From contig JADJPM010000001.1 in NCBI GenBank assembly GCA_016713245.1, positions 1,798,001 through 1,862,000 of the forward strand: a stretch of DNA of 64,000 nt, in the 5' to 3' direction. Positions within the stretch are counted from its first letter, which is position 1, and the number at the start of each line of letters is the position of its first letter. The notes under the pieces are model-generated. The model worked only from the letters and a program-made list of their open reading frames with translations, was not told the origin of the DNA and made no database searches. Both the position numbers and the translations under genes were made by a program. Of the stretch, positions 8,304 to 17,176 are shown in pieces. The stretch comes from Verrucomicrobiaceae bacterium. GTDB lineage: Bacteria; Verrucomicrobiota; Verrucomicrobiia; Verrucomicrobiales; Verrucomicrobiaceae.

Positions 8304-8342
8304 TGCGATCAATACGACTTCGTTTAAAAGGCTCGCGGGTTA
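8304..8342 (+). repeat. Repeat copy C of the dgt-end sequence
   Basis: This short copy matches the core of repeat B: GATCA, then a D-F-V-stop reading (GACTTCGTTTAA), then AAGGCTCGCGGGTTAG against AAGCCCGCGAGGTAG in B. It closes the second module, just ahead of the ceramidase-like gene, and is shorter and more diverged than A and B. Confidence 0.5.
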
Positions 8343-8362
8343 GCCCCCGTATTCTGCGGATC

Positions 8363-10441
8363 ATGATCCGCCGACTTCTCCCGCTGCTCGCCCTTCTCGC
8401 TGTCCAACCACTCCACGCGGAGTTTCAGGCGGGAGCAGCGGTGATCGACATCACGCCGCCGAAGTTGCCGGTGCTGGTGAATGGTGGGATGCTGAGTCGC
8501 TACCTCGACAAGATCAACACGCGGGTGAATGCCCGCGCCATCGTGGCCACGGATGGAAAGGAGTCGGTGGCCATCGTGGTGGTGGATAGCTGCATGATGG
8601 GGCGGGAGCTGCTCGATGAGGCGAAAAAGGCCGCGGCGGCGAAGACGGGCATCGCCACGGATCACCTGCTGATCTCCGCCACGCATTCGCACACGGCCCC
8701 GGCCTCGATGGGTTGTCTCGGCACGGAGGCGGACCCGGCTTATGTGCCCTTTTTGAAGGAAAAACTCGTCGAGGCCATCGCCACGGCTCAAAAGGCGCTC
8801 AAACCGGCCCGCATCGGTTTTGCGAAGGAGGACGCGGCGGCCTTCACTGCGCTGCGTCAGTGGATTCGCAGGCCGGACAAGCTCGCGGAGGACCCTTTTG
8901 GCAACCTGAGCGTCCGCGCCAACATGCACGCGGGTCGCGTGTGGGAGGATGTGACCGGCGAATCCGGCCCCGAGGACCCGGATCTCTCGCTCATCTCCAT
9001 TCAAAGCGCCGACGGCAAGCCGCTGGCCGTGCTGGCGAACTTCTCCATGCACTACTTTGGCGACAAGGACATCAGCGCCGATTACTTCGGCCTTTTCTCG
9101 GAAGGGCTGAAGCAGCGCATCGACCCGCAGGGCGGCATGGTCGGCATCATGTCCCACGGCTGCAGCGGCGACATCTACCGCGTCGATTACAAAGTGCCGG
9201 AGAAAGACCGCCCGAAGCCCACCATCGACGAGTACACCCAGGGCCTGCTCGACATCGCGATGAAGGCTTACACGCAAATCGAGTATCGCAGCGATGTCGA
9301 TGTGGCCATGGCCGAGCGGCGCATGACGCTGAAATACCGCGTGCCGGACAAGCAACGCCTCGAATGGGCCCAGCGCATCGTCGCCGAGATGGGCGATCGT
9401 TTGGCGAAGACACCGACGGAGGTCTATGCCCGCGAGCAGATCATCCTCCACGAGCGCCAGCAGACGGAGATCGTCGTGCAGGCGCTGCGCATCGGCCCCA
9501 TCGGCATCGCCACCACGCCGAACGAAACGTATGCGATCACCGGCCTCAAGATCAAAGCCGCCAGCCCGCTGCCGCACACCATGGTCATCGAGCTCGCGAA
9601 CGGCGGCGATGGCTACATCCCGCCGCCGGAGATGCACGCCTGGGGCGGCTACAACACCTGGGCCGCACGTTCCGCCGGACTCGAAGTCATGGCCGAGCCG
9701 AAGATCACGCAGGCCGCCATCGGCTTGCTCGAAACGGTGAGCAAAGCTCCGCGCAAGCCTTGGCATCTCAGCGCCGGCCCGGCCACGAAGAGCCTAGCCG
9801 ATCTCGGCCCGCTGGCTTACTGGCGCTTGAACGAGTTCACCGGTCCCGTGGCGGTCGATGCCACCTCGCATGAGCATCACGCCACCTACGAAGGCGGTGT
9901 CGCCTACTACCTCGATGGCCCGCACGCCTCGAAATTCTGCGGCGGCGAGGTCAACCGCGCCCCACACTTCGTCGGCGGTCGCCTTGCCACCGAGTTCGCC
10001 CAGCTCAGCGAGGACTACACGCTCTCGATGTGGATCTGGAACGGCATGCCAAATGACGGTCGCGACTTCTGTGGCTGGTTTTACTCCCGCGATCACAACC
10101 ACGGCGTCAGTGCCTTTGGCGAGCACCTCGGCATCGGCGGCAAAAGCGGAAACACCGGCAAACTCGTCCTCCAAGTCGGTGTCGCGCAGTTCGCTGGCAA
10201 AACCGAGCTGCCTCGCTGGACCTGGCAGCACATCGCCCTCGTGCGAAAAGGCGGCAAGGTGCGCATCTATCTCAACGGCACCCTCGATCTCGAAGCCGAA
10301 GCCCCCGCCGTGAAAATCCCCGCCCTCTTCCTCGGCGGCCGCAGCGACAACACCGACAACTGGGAAGGCCGCCTCGACGAAGTCGCCGTGTTTGAGCGGG
10401 CGCTCACCGCTGAGGAGATCGCGAAGCTCAGCCTGCGGTGA
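8363..10441 (+). CDS. Neutral ceramidase-like hydrolase fused to a LamG/concanavalin-like domain
   Basis: This secreted 692-residue protein has a signal peptide (residues 1-19, ending PLHA) and an N-terminal domain of the neutral/alkaline non-lysosomal ceramidase type from about 22 to 470. The opening AAVIDITPPKLPVLVNGG, the zinc-binding SATHSHTAP motif (His108, His110) and FSMHYFGDK (His230) are typical. A C-terminal LamG-like jelly-roll follows from about 485 (LAYWRLNEFTGPVAVDATS) to 690 (GRLDEVAVFERALTAEEI). Ceramidases cleave the amide bond of ceramide. In Verrucomicrobia and Planctomycetes such proteins are numerous and their substrate is usually unknown; the LamG part probably binds glycans. 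A 63-codon gene follows after 4 bp. Confidence 0.85.
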   Translation: MIRRLLPLLALLAVQPLHAEFQAGAAVIDITPPKLPVLVNGGMLSRYLDKINTRVNARAIVATDGKESVAIVVVDSCMMGRELLDEAKKAAAAKTGIATDHLLISATHSHTAPASMGCLGTEADPAYVPFLKEKLVEAIATAQKALKPARIGFAKEDAAAFTALRQWIRRPDKLAEDPFGNLSVRANMHAGRVWEDVTGESGPEDPDLSLISIQSADGKPLAVLANFSMHYFGDKDISADYFGLFSEGLKQRIDPQGGMVGIMSHGCSGDIYRVDYKVPEKDRPKPTIDEYTQGLLDIAMKAYTQIEYRSDVDVAMAERRMTLKYRVPDKQRLEWAQRIVAEMGDRLAKTPTEVYAREQIILHERQQTEIVVQALRIGPIGIATTPNETYAITGLKIKAASPLPHTMVIELANGGDGYIPPPEMHAWGGYNTWAARSAGLEVMAEPKITQAAIGLLETVSKAPRKPWHLSAGPATKSLADLGPLAYWRLNEFTGPVAVDATSHEHHATYEGGVAYYLDGPHASKFCGGEVNRAPHFVGGRLATEFAQLSEDYTLSMWIWNGMPNDGRDFCGWFYSRDHNHGVSAFGEHLGIGGKSGNTGKLVLQVGVAQFAGKTELPRWTWQHIALVRKGGKVRIYLNGTLDLEAEAPAVKIPALFLGGRSDNTDNWEGRLDEVAVFERALTAEEIAKLSLR

Positions 10442-10445
10442 ATCC

Positions 10446-10637
10446 ATGGCCAAAAGGATCGTCATCCGAGTTGTGAGCTTCGTGCTGCAGGCCGCAGGCT
10501 TGTTGTTCATGCTCGATGCGTTCGTGCCGCGCTCCATCCCTGCGACTTGGGCAAACCATGCTCTTGAGTTCTTCTCGGGTGCTTTGTGCTGGCTTCTTGG
10601 ACTCGCACTTCGCAGATGTTGCCGTCAGAAAGGGTGA
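10446..10637 (+). CDS. Small two-helix membrane protein, unknown function
   Basis: This 63-residue product begins 4 bp after the ceramidase-like gene and so is probably cotranscribed with it. It has two hydrophobic stretches (IRVVSFVLQAAGLLFMLDAF and HALEFFSGALCWLLGLAL) and a basic tail ending RRCCRQKG. There is no recognisable family. It could be a real small membrane protein or a chance frame; the tight spacing and the even hydrophobic pattern favour the former. Confidence 0.5.
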   Translation: MAKRIVIRVVSFVLQAAGLLFMLDAFVPRSIPATWANHALEFFSGALCWLLGLALRRCCRQKG

Positions 10638-10646
10638 AATGATTCA

Positions 10647-10691
10647 GGGTAGAATGATGGGATTCATCATTTTACCCGACATCATTCTACC
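10647..10691. repeat. Three-arm palindromic element between convergent genes
   Basis: Arm 1 GGGTAGAATGATG (10647-10659) pairs with arm 2 CATCATTTTACCC (10665-10677) with one mismatch and a 5-base loop. Its last 12 bases also pair perfectly with arm 3 CATCATTCTACC (10680-10691). Two mutually exclusive hairpins are therefore possible. Arm 3 overlaps the stop codon of the MidA-type gene. It may act as a terminator or be a REP-like dispersed element. Confidence 0.6.
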
Positions 10692-11581
10692 TTCGATGGT
10701 TGATGAATGACGCACTTGAAAGCCTCACCCGCGCCATCGGCTTCACCATAGCCCGACCACTCCGCCATCGTTTGATAGCTTAGCTCGTCCAAGCCGAGTT
10801 CATGACACCAGGCGCGGTAATCGGTGAAATTGATGTCCGCCGTCAAATCCATGCGGCCGGGGCTTTGCAGCAGTTCGGGCCAGTAAAGCCGCTGATGCAT
10901 CCAATACCCGCGCAGCGTGCCTCCGGGCCGGCGGTGATACAGAGCCGGAAACTCGCCGCCGTAGTCGATCGTGAGCATCTGCCCGCGTTTCCAGTGCGGT
11001 GACCACTTTTGCAGCCAATCGCGGATGCTGGGATGGATTTCGCAGCGCTGGCCTTCGGCGAAGGTCGTGTGCTTCAGCGCCGAAAACGCCTGTAGATCGA
11101 GTTCGAGTGGTCGCAGCTCCTCAGGCACCCAAACTTCATGCCAGCGGCTATTTCGCCACTCGATCAAAGTCGCCGGAAAGGCATCGAGAAGCTCGTTGTG
11201 ATAAATCCACGCCTCACCACCCGCCGCCGCGAGCGCGGATTCGATCGTTTCGTGCCACATCACGCCTTTGAGCCGCTTCTGCTGCTGCTCACGCAACACC
11301 GGCGATGTCTCGACGATGTGAAAACGCATCCGAAGCCTCCGCCACCAGCCCAGCGAGCGCTGCACCTGCTCCATGAGCTGCCCATTCCCCGCGCCGATCT
11401 CGATCACATTCCGCGCACCCTTCAACCACGCCGCGATGCGCTTCCCCAGCTCCGGCGAAAGCGTCGCCGACGTGCTGAAGTCTCCGCGAGCACCGACGGT
11501 CTTGATGTTCCGCGTGTAATAGCCGCGCTGCGGATCAAACAGCGCACGGCTCATGAAACTGGAAAACGGCTCGGGGCTCAT
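10682..11581 (-). CDS. SAM-dependent methyltransferase, MidA/NDUFAF7 (COG1565) type
   Basis: The 299-residue product resembles the MidA family, whose mitochondrial member NDUFAF7 dimethylates an arginine of respiratory complex I. Family features are the start FSSFMSRALFDPQRGYYTRN, DFSTSATLSPELGKRIAAW, the SAM-binding glycine loop VIEIGAGNGQLMEQV (residues about 65-79), YHNELLDAFPATLIEW, and the C-terminal LTIDYGGEFPALYHRRPGGTLRGY. Bacterial substrates are not settled. The ATG at 11581 overlaps the DUF3999 stop by 4 bp, giving translational coupling. The functional link to the DUF3999/DUF2339 genes upstream is unclear. Confidence 0.85.
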   Translation of the reverse strand: MSPEPFSSFMSRALFDPQRGYYTRNIKTVGARGDFSTSATLSPELGKRIAAWLKGARNVIEIGAGNGQLMEQVQRSLGWWRRLRMRFHIVETSPVLREQQQKRLKGVMWHETIESALAAAGGEAWIYHNELLDAFPATLIEWRNSRWHEVWVPEELRPLELDLQAFSALKHTTFAEGQRCEIHPSIRDWLQKWSPHWKRGQMLTIDYGGEFPALYHRRPGGTLRGYWMHQRLYWPELLQSPGRMDLTADINFTDYRAWCHELGLDELSYQTMAEWSGYGEADGAGEAFKCVIHQPSKVE

Positions 11582-13500
11582 GACGCACTCTCCACCTTCG
11601 GCAGCAGACGCGCCACCACCCAGAGCAATCCTCCGACAACGAGCACCAGCGCCGCCCACAGCCACGGGCTGCCGCTCATCGTGCTAGCGGAGGCTTTTTG
11701 CGGAGTCAGCGCCTCCACATCGCGCAGCAGGGTGCCCGCGTGGGCAGCTTTTTCGAACCGCTCGCGCACGAGTTGGATGTCATATTGCGGTGCCGCCACA
11801 TTGGGATTGCCGTAGAGCAAATACAGCGGCTGTGCACTGCCATCGGCTTCAAAGAGCAGGCTCACCGCCTTCTTCTCCCAAAACGCGGCGCGGAGTTGCA
11901 GCGCGGGATTGTCGCCATTGTTCGTTTCAAGCATGATGGCATTGCCACGCGGCCTTTGGGAGATTTCCAGCCGCATTCTCTTCACCGGTGCGTCTGGCGT
12001 GCTCTTCCAAAAAACGTAGCCAAGCTGTCTCTCGACCATCCGCCCCGTGCGGCGATCCTCTTCCATCTCAAACAGCCTCAACTGCCGCTCAAACAGCGTG
12101 GATGACGTTTCCAAATGCAGCGCCGTCACTGGCAAACCGGCTAGTGGCAGGTTGAAGCGCCAGCGTGAGGTCTGCAGACGCTTTTCGTCAGGATACGGCT
12201 CAAACTCCGCTTTCGCCGTCGCTTTTTGACCCTTGTCCTGCATCAAATGCCGCACCAACACGCCATCACCAGAGATCACACGCAGATCACTCCCGTTGGC
12301 AGACGCATGAGTCTGTATGTGATCATCCAAAACGACTCGGAAGATGCGTGGCCCCTTCTCCGAAGGTGTAATCGCTCGTCGCCACTGCCAGCCGCGCGTG
12401 TCCAGCCGCACGTCGCCTGCCTCACCCGTCGCGGGCAGCGCCGCTTCGGCACGGAAAGCCGGATTCGGCTCCACCGCGGCCGCTTTCACGAGCGTGCTCA
12501 AGGCGCTGCGGAGTTGGTTAGACATCTTCGCGAGGTCATAGCTCGGCGCGGAGGCTTGCGGATTGCCGGCAAAGAGCTGCCACTCGCCTGCCACGTCGGC
12601 TTGAAACACGAGCGGCAGCACATGGCGTGTGATTTCGATGCCGTCGATCTTCAGCGGCGGATTGTCGCCGTTTTCGATGATGAGACCAAGTTCGCGGGTT
12701 GGATGGCTTTGATCGAGCATGTGCTCCAAATCCTCCACGCTGCGGCCTTCGTGCTGGAGGCGAAAAAACCACGTCGAAGTGCTGCCGATGCGGATCTGGC
12801 GCTCAAACACGCCCTCTGGCGATTTGAGCCGCAGTGTTGCCAGCGGCAGATTCGCGGCTCCGAGGCCGATGCGCAGACGCGTGGCACCGTTTTTCTCCTC
12901 GCGGCCGAGGATGCTGGCGGTGTGTTGCAACTCCAGCGCTGCATCGCGGCCTCCGCGCAGCGTCGCGCCTTGCATCACCATCGGGCGTGAGCGACTGTCA
13001 TCGAGCGCGAGGCGAAAATGCGTCCACTTCGACTCCGCAAAGCGCAGCGTGACTTTTTCAAAGCCGCTGCGTCGGCAAATGAGCGCGTTTTCGGCCAGCA
13101 TCTGCCACGTCGCGCCATCCACCGAACCTTCGAGTGTCGCCTGTTTGATGAAATCCGCCTCCACCACGCCGAACTCGACTTGATTCAGCGCTTCGCGGCC
13201 TGCGGATTGAAATTCAAAACGCGAAACGGTGCCTTCAAGCCGCTGCGTGAAGTTCGCCGCTTGCTCGACATGCTGCGGCGGTCGTTGTGGCCTCAGGATG
13301 GCAAAGGGCCGCTCCTCACCCGCAGGATTCACGAGGCGCAGATCACCCAGCGCCGTCGCGGAGGCATCGAGCAGCGCGGGATCGAGTTCCACGCGTTGCA
13401 GGCCGGTTTGCGTGACGGGCAGTTTTTGCAGATGCTTCCACGCCGCGTGATCGGCGAGGGCGCTGGTGGCGGCGAGGAGAAGGAAGAGGCTGGATTTCAT
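11578..13500 (-). CDS. DUF3999-like membrane-anchored protein
   Basis: The 640-residue protein has a signal peptide (MKSSLFLLLAATSALA), a long beta-rich extracytoplasmic region, and one C-terminal membrane helix (residues about 612-632, LWAALVLVVGGLLWVVARLL). The layout, the VELDPALLDASATALGDLRLVNPAGEE opening and the neighbouring DUF2339 gene match DUF3999 proteins, which in many bacteria are encoded next to DUF2339 proteins; the pair's function is unknown. A GGAG eight bases ahead of the ATG at 13500 supports this start over an upstream ATG at 13518. It is coupled to the MidA-type gene downstream. Confidence 0.7.
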   Translation of the reverse strand: MKSSLFLLLAATSALADHAAWKHLQKLPVTQTGLQRVELDPALLDASATALGDLRLVNPAGEERPFAILRPQRPPQHVEQAANFTQRLEGTVSRFEFQSAGREALNQVEFGVVEADFIKQATLEGSVDGATWQMLAENALICRRSGFEKVTLRFAESKWTHFRLALDDSRSRPMVMQGATLRGGRDAALELQHTASILGREEKNGATRLRIGLGAANLPLATLRLKSPEGVFERQIRIGSTSTWFFRLQHEGRSVEDLEHMLDQSHPTRELGLIIENGDNPPLKIDGIEITRHVLPLVFQADVAGEWQLFAGNPQASAPSYDLAKMSNQLRSALSTLVKAAAVEPNPAFRAEAALPATGEAGDVRLDTRGWQWRRAITPSEKGPRIFRVVLDDHIQTHASANGSDLRVISGDGVLVRHLMQDKGQKATAKAEFEPYPDEKRLQTSRWRFNLPLAGLPVTALHLETSSTLFERQLRLFEMEEDRRTGRMVERQLGYVFWKSTPDAPVKRMRLEISQRPRGNAIMLETNNGDNPALQLRAAFWEKKAVSLLFEADGSAQPLYLLYGNPNVAAPQYDIQLVRERFEKAAHAGTLLRDVEALTPQKASASTMSGSPWLWAALVLVVGGLLWVVARLLPKVESAS

Positions 13501-13551
13501 TTTGCTCCAAAAAGTCATTTCAGTGACCCGGGTGAGGAAGTAGTTTTGCGG

Positions 13552-13782
13552 ATGGAAAAGAAGATCGATTCATCAGGCATGCTCGAAAAGATCCGAGCGG
13601 CAGGTTGTCTCACGGACGCTGAACTGGAGACCGTGGCGACGTGCTTTGCGGCTATGGATACGCGTCAGAAGATCGATGCGCTGGATGAGCGATGGGCATC
13701 GGACATCCGTAAATATGTGCAGCGGCACACACGCAAAGGCGACGACGTCTCTGTTAGCCTTCCGACAGAAGAAGGTGGATAG
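13552..13782 (+). CDS. Small hypothetical protein
   Basis: This is a 76-residue, charged, probably helical cytoplasmic protein (MEKKIDSSGMLEKIRAAGCL... ending SLPTEEGG). It is divergent from the DUF3999 gene and precedes another small plus-strand frame. An AGGAAG lies 11 bases before the ATG. I recognise no family. The frame continues upstream over the opposite-strand gene but only this part looks like protein. Confidence 0.45.
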   Translation: MEKKIDSSGMLEKIRAAGCLTDAELETVATCFAAMDTRQKIDALDERWASDIRKYVQRHTRKGDDVSVSLPTEEGG

Positions 13783-13806
13783 GCTCTGACTTTCATAGGC
13801 GTCGCG

Positions 13807-14088
13807 TTGATTTGCTTTGGAGTTTTCATGCTGAGCCAACTGAAGTTTGAGACGCAGTTTGAATACCTTCCCGCGCTCTTTTTCGCCTTCATTGGCTTTC
13901 TGGGCGGTGGCTGGACCGTTTATCGCAGCATCAAGGCCAGAAAGGTGGTCGGTGAATACCAAGCCGAGCTTCGTCGTTTTCGGGATGCTCGCCAATCGCT
14001 GATTACAAGACTTCCTGTCGAGCTTCAGCCAGCCAGGCAAGTTTGCAGGGAGTGTTTGACCACGATCACGGATGTTCATCACGGCTGA
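13807..14088 (+). CDS. Small membrane protein, unknown function
   Basis: The frame encodes two hydrophobic segments (ICFGVFMLSQ preceded in frame by LTFIGVAL, and LPALFFAFIGFLGGGWTVY), then a basic cytoplasmic tail with QAELRRFRDARQSLITRL and a Cys pair (VCRECL). The start is uncertain: TTG 13807 or ATG 13828, and the hydrophobic run begins even before 13807. It is in the same frame as the preceding small gene, separated by a TAG. The end overlaps the convergent DUF2339 gene by 10 bases. No family was recognised. Confidence 0.4.
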   Translation: MICFGVFMLSQLKFETQFEYLPALFFAFIGFLGGGWTVYRSIKARKVVGEYQAELRRFRDARQSLITRLPVELQPARQVCRECLTTITDVHHG

Positions 14089-17060
14089 TCCTCCTGAAGG
14101 AAGCGTTGATACAGATACGACGCCGCGAGCGCGATCACCGCGACGATCATGAGCGCGCCGACGCGGTAGATGTTGCCGATGTTCGCGAGGTCGTGGAGGA
14201 AGAGTTTTATTAACGCCACGCCGAGCAGCGCGATGCCCGTGTAGCGCACGGGCGCGGCTTTTTTCCAAATGCCGAGACTGAGCAAGGCGAGCGCGAAGAG
14301 CGACCACGCGATGGTTGTGACCATGTCCCGCGCGAAGCTGTCGCCAAAGCGCAGCACATGCACGGTGGCACCGGGCGCGGTATAAAAGTCGGCGATCTCG
14401 TAGCTCATGAGCAGGAAAACCAACGCGGTGCCGAGGCTGAGAAAGCCCGCACGCAGATGCACCTCCCGCCACTTGTCGGCAGGCGGCTGCAAGAACCACG
14501 CGGCGGCGAATTGGGCCAGAGCGGTGAGGCTCAGCGCATACAGCGGCCAGTTCATGAGCGCGGTATCGCCACGCACTTGGCCGGCCCAGAGGTTGAGATT
14601 CAGCGCGAGGCGCACGAAGGCGGCGATGAGCAATCCCGCGCCAGTGAGGCGGAGACCATCGTGCGGCACGCGGCGGAAGAGCCAGCACAGCGCCGCGCCT
14701 TCCAGAGCCCAGCCGAGCGTGATCCACTGACGCTCAAACTGCACCGGAAACACCAGCGTGATGAAAAACAGCGCCACACCGCCATACCACGCGAGCTGCG
14801 TGAGCCGCGCCGGATTCTGCGGCGCATGACTTTTCAAAATGAAGACCAGCAAGAGCAGCGGTGGCACCGCAAAGCCGAGCGGCAGCAAGCCCATCGCGCC
14901 ATTCGGCCACGCGAGCGTTACCACGCGATACACGAGCCCGAAAAAGCCGAGCCCCGCCGCGGCGGAGGAGATCCACGGCAGTTTCCGCTCGGCTTGTTTC
15001 GCATGGAAGAGCAGCGGATGCAGCGTGAAGAGCGTGTAAAAGCCGAGATACCACACCAGCGGCAGCACGGGCGTCTCCGCATCGAAGCTTTGAGCGTGCC
15101 AGGACCACGTCAGCGCCAGGACGCAGCCGAGCGCGGCTGGGACGAGCTGCGTGATGCCGCTCACGCGGGCCAGGCCTAGCATGAAAGCCGTGAGCAGCAG
15201 CGCGAGGCCGAACATGGGCGAGGGATTCGCCACCTTCAGATGCAGCGTGGCTGCGATGAGCAGCACGAAGGGCATCACCGCCGCGCACACCGGCAATGAA
15301 CCGGCAAAAGATGCCTGGGGTCGCCTTTTCGCCAGCCAACTGCCAACGCCGATGAAGAGCAGGCTGAATCCGCCGAGCACCGCGAGGAAGGGCGCGAGGC
15401 TGAGCGAGGCATTGGAGGGCAGTCGCAAAAACAACCACATGCCGACGGTGATGATGGTCAGCGTCAGCGCGGCCAGCACCGGAGCGAGCGCACCGGTGGC
15501 AATGGCCACGCCGATCACGAGAGCGTCCGCGAGCAGAACGGCCGGCCACAGGGCGATGCTGACGTCATCCAGGCAAAGCACCGGCAGCATGATGAGCACG
15601 AGCGAGATGACCGGCGTCCAGCTCAGGAAACCCTGCACGCTTTCGCCACGCCGCTGCCACAGCACCGCAAACGCGGTGTGCACCGCGCCAAAGAGCAAAT
15701 ACAGGCCCAGCGCCCAAGGCAGCAGCTCGGTTTTGAGGCTGGAAGTGGTCCAAATCATCAAATGCAGGAAGCCGAGGCCCGCATTGATGCCCTGCGCTGT
15801 TTTCACCTGCGGTTTCAGCCACACGATGGTCATCACGAGTGCTGAAAGGCCGAACACGAGCGTGTAGAGCACGCCGGGGCGTTCGGAGACGCTGTCGCTG
15901 AACAGCCAAAGAAACGAAACGAGCAGGCCGCTCGCCGAAAGCATCAGCGCACCACTCGCAGGAGCACGCTCGTCTTTGCGCATCCATGCAAGCGCTGTGG
16001 TGAAGAGCAAAGCAAAGCCCAGCAGCACGCTCACCGGCACCCAGGTGGCAGCGCCGTGATCGTAGCCGCTGCTTCTCCAGAATTTCTCCAGCCAGCCGAG
16101 CTGCATGATCAGCACGCCACCAGCCGCGAGCGGCACGAGGTGATACCAGCGCGTGTGTTTTACCACCGCGAGCACGCCGAGGCACAGCAGCGCGATGTAG
16201 CTCCACAGCCCAAACGGATTGTCATGGCCGGTGGAGCACAGGATTGGCGTCAAAAAGCCGCCGAGCAGACCGAGGATGGCCACGACTTGCGCTTTGAGTC
16301 GCACGGCGAGGAGGAAGGCCGCCGCCGTGACCGCCGCCATGAAGCCAAACGTGACCAACGCATGATCAAACGGCGCAATGTGCCAGATGGCATGCGCGGT
16401 GAAGCTCACGCCGTAAAGCATGACGATGCCGGTGGCGATGAGCGTCTGCGCGAGTGTGAGGTAGCGCGGCCGACGATGCGTGATGACACCGCCCACGACG
16501 AGTCCGATGCCCGTAATGAGTCCCATGGCCATGCGCAGCGCGGGCGAGATCCAGCCCTGCTCCATGCTGTGCTTCACAAAGAACACGACACCGAGAAACA
16601 ACGCCAAACCGCCCACCCACGCGAAGAGCTTTGCTCCCATGAACTGCTCCAGGCTGATCTCCGGTGCCTTGGGCAATGGGGGAGGCGGTTTGGGCACTGG
16701 GGGCGCGATGTCGCGTTTCGGCTCCGGTTTGGGCGGATTGGGCGGTGGTAGAATTTTCGGTGCTGGCTCAAGATAAGCCGGTGGAGGCACGAAAACAGGC
16801 TCTTCAACCTTTGGTGCAGGTTTGAGCTCCGGCACGGATTTGGACTCCGGCATGGGTTTGGCGTCCATCAGTTCGCTGACGCGACTGGAGAGTCGGTTGA
16901 GGCGCTCAAATTGGTTCGCACCGAGATCGCGGAGGCGCTCGACCTCCTGGCGCAGTTCGCGAGTTTCACGTCGGGCACGGCTGGCAGATACCAGCGCACA
17001 AACGGGCATAATGATGACCGCCGCAGCGACGATCAGGAGCAAAAAGAGAATTTCATCCAT
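14079..17060 (-). CDS. DUF2339 polytopic membrane protein
   Basis: The 993-residue protein has an N-terminal membrane helix (residues 5-25), a short coiled coil (RRETRELRQEVERLRDLG), a long Pro/Lys/Glu-rich linker (about 70-140), then the motif SLEQFMGAKLFAWVGGLALFLGVVFFVKHS, which is the DUF2339 signature. More than twenty further hydrophobic helices follow to the C-terminus. DUF2339 proteins are large inner-membrane proteins of unknown function, commonly paired with DUF3999 as here. The two partners are separated by about 580 bp carrying small opposite-strand genes, so they are not in one tight operon. Confidence 0.85.
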   Translation of the reverse strand: MDEILFLLLIVAAAVIIMPVCALVSASRARRETRELRQEVERLRDLGANQFERLNRLSSRVSELMDAKPMPESKSVPELKPAPKVEEPVFVPPPAYLEPAPKILPPPNPPKPEPKRDIAPPVPKPPPPLPKAPEISLEQFMGAKLFAWVGGLALFLGVVFFVKHSMEQGWISPALRMAMGLITGIGLVVGGVITHRRPRYLTLAQTLIATGIVMLYGVSFTAHAIWHIAPFDHALVTFGFMAAVTAAAFLLAVRLKAQVVAILGLLGGFLTPILCSTGHDNPFGLWSYIALLCLGVLAVVKHTRWYHLVPLAAGGVLIMQLGWLEKFWRSSGYDHGAATWVPVSVLLGFALLFTTALAWMRKDERAPASGALMLSASGLLVSFLWLFSDSVSERPGVLYTLVFGLSALVMTIVWLKPQVKTAQGINAGLGFLHLMIWTTSSLKTELLPWALGLYLLFGAVHTAFAVLWQRRGESVQGFLSWTPVISLVLIMLPVLCLDDVSIALWPAVLLADALVIGVAIATGALAPVLAALTLTIITVGMWLFLRLPSNASLSLAPFLAVLGGFSLLFIGVGSWLAKRRPQASFAGSLPVCAAVMPFVLLIAATLHLKVANPSPMFGLALLLTAFMLGLARVSGITQLVPAALGCVLALTWSWHAQSFDAETPVLPLVWYLGFYTLFTLHPLLFHAKQAERKLPWISSAAAGLGFFGLVYRVVTLAWPNGAMGLLPLGFAVPPLLLLVFILKSHAPQNPARLTQLAWYGGVALFFITLVFPVQFERQWITLGWALEGAALCWLFRRVPHDGLRLTGAGLLIAAFVRLALNLNLWAGQVRGDTALMNWPLYALSLTALAQFAAAWFLQPPADKWREVHLRAGFLSLGTALVFLLMSYEIADFYTAPGATVHVLRFGDSFARDMVTTIAWSLFALALLSLGIWKKAAPVRYTGIALLGVALIKLFLHDLANIGNIYRVGALMIVAVIALAASYLYQRFLQEDQP

Positions 17061-17176
17061 GACGCCGCGAACTCTGCCGGGAAACGCGGTGGCGGTAAAT
17101 TGATATTCCCCTCCTCGTCATTGAGGAAAGCGATGCTCGGCAAGAAACATCCTTTGTCTGCCGCTTTCGATACCTC

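Larger units (their letters stand above)
5788..8342. mobile_element. Putative integrated island of two single-gene modules at the dgt 3' end
   Basis: Two unrelated genes in opposite orientation lie between three copies (A, B, C) of a sequence derived from the dgt 3' end: A - coiled-coil membrane protein - B - MazF-like toxin - C. The interval is visibly poorer in GC and uses more A/T-ending codons than the genes on either side. A duplicated gene terminus is the classic footprint of site-specific integration in which the element carries its own copy of the target gene's end. No integrase or transposase is present in the interval, so the mechanism is inferred only from the repeats. Confidence 0.5.

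Noticed and set aside
13018..13551. N-terminal extension of the small plus-strand protein ending at 13782
   Set aside because: This part is antisense to the DUF3999 coding region and has no protein-like features; the start at 13552 is preferred.
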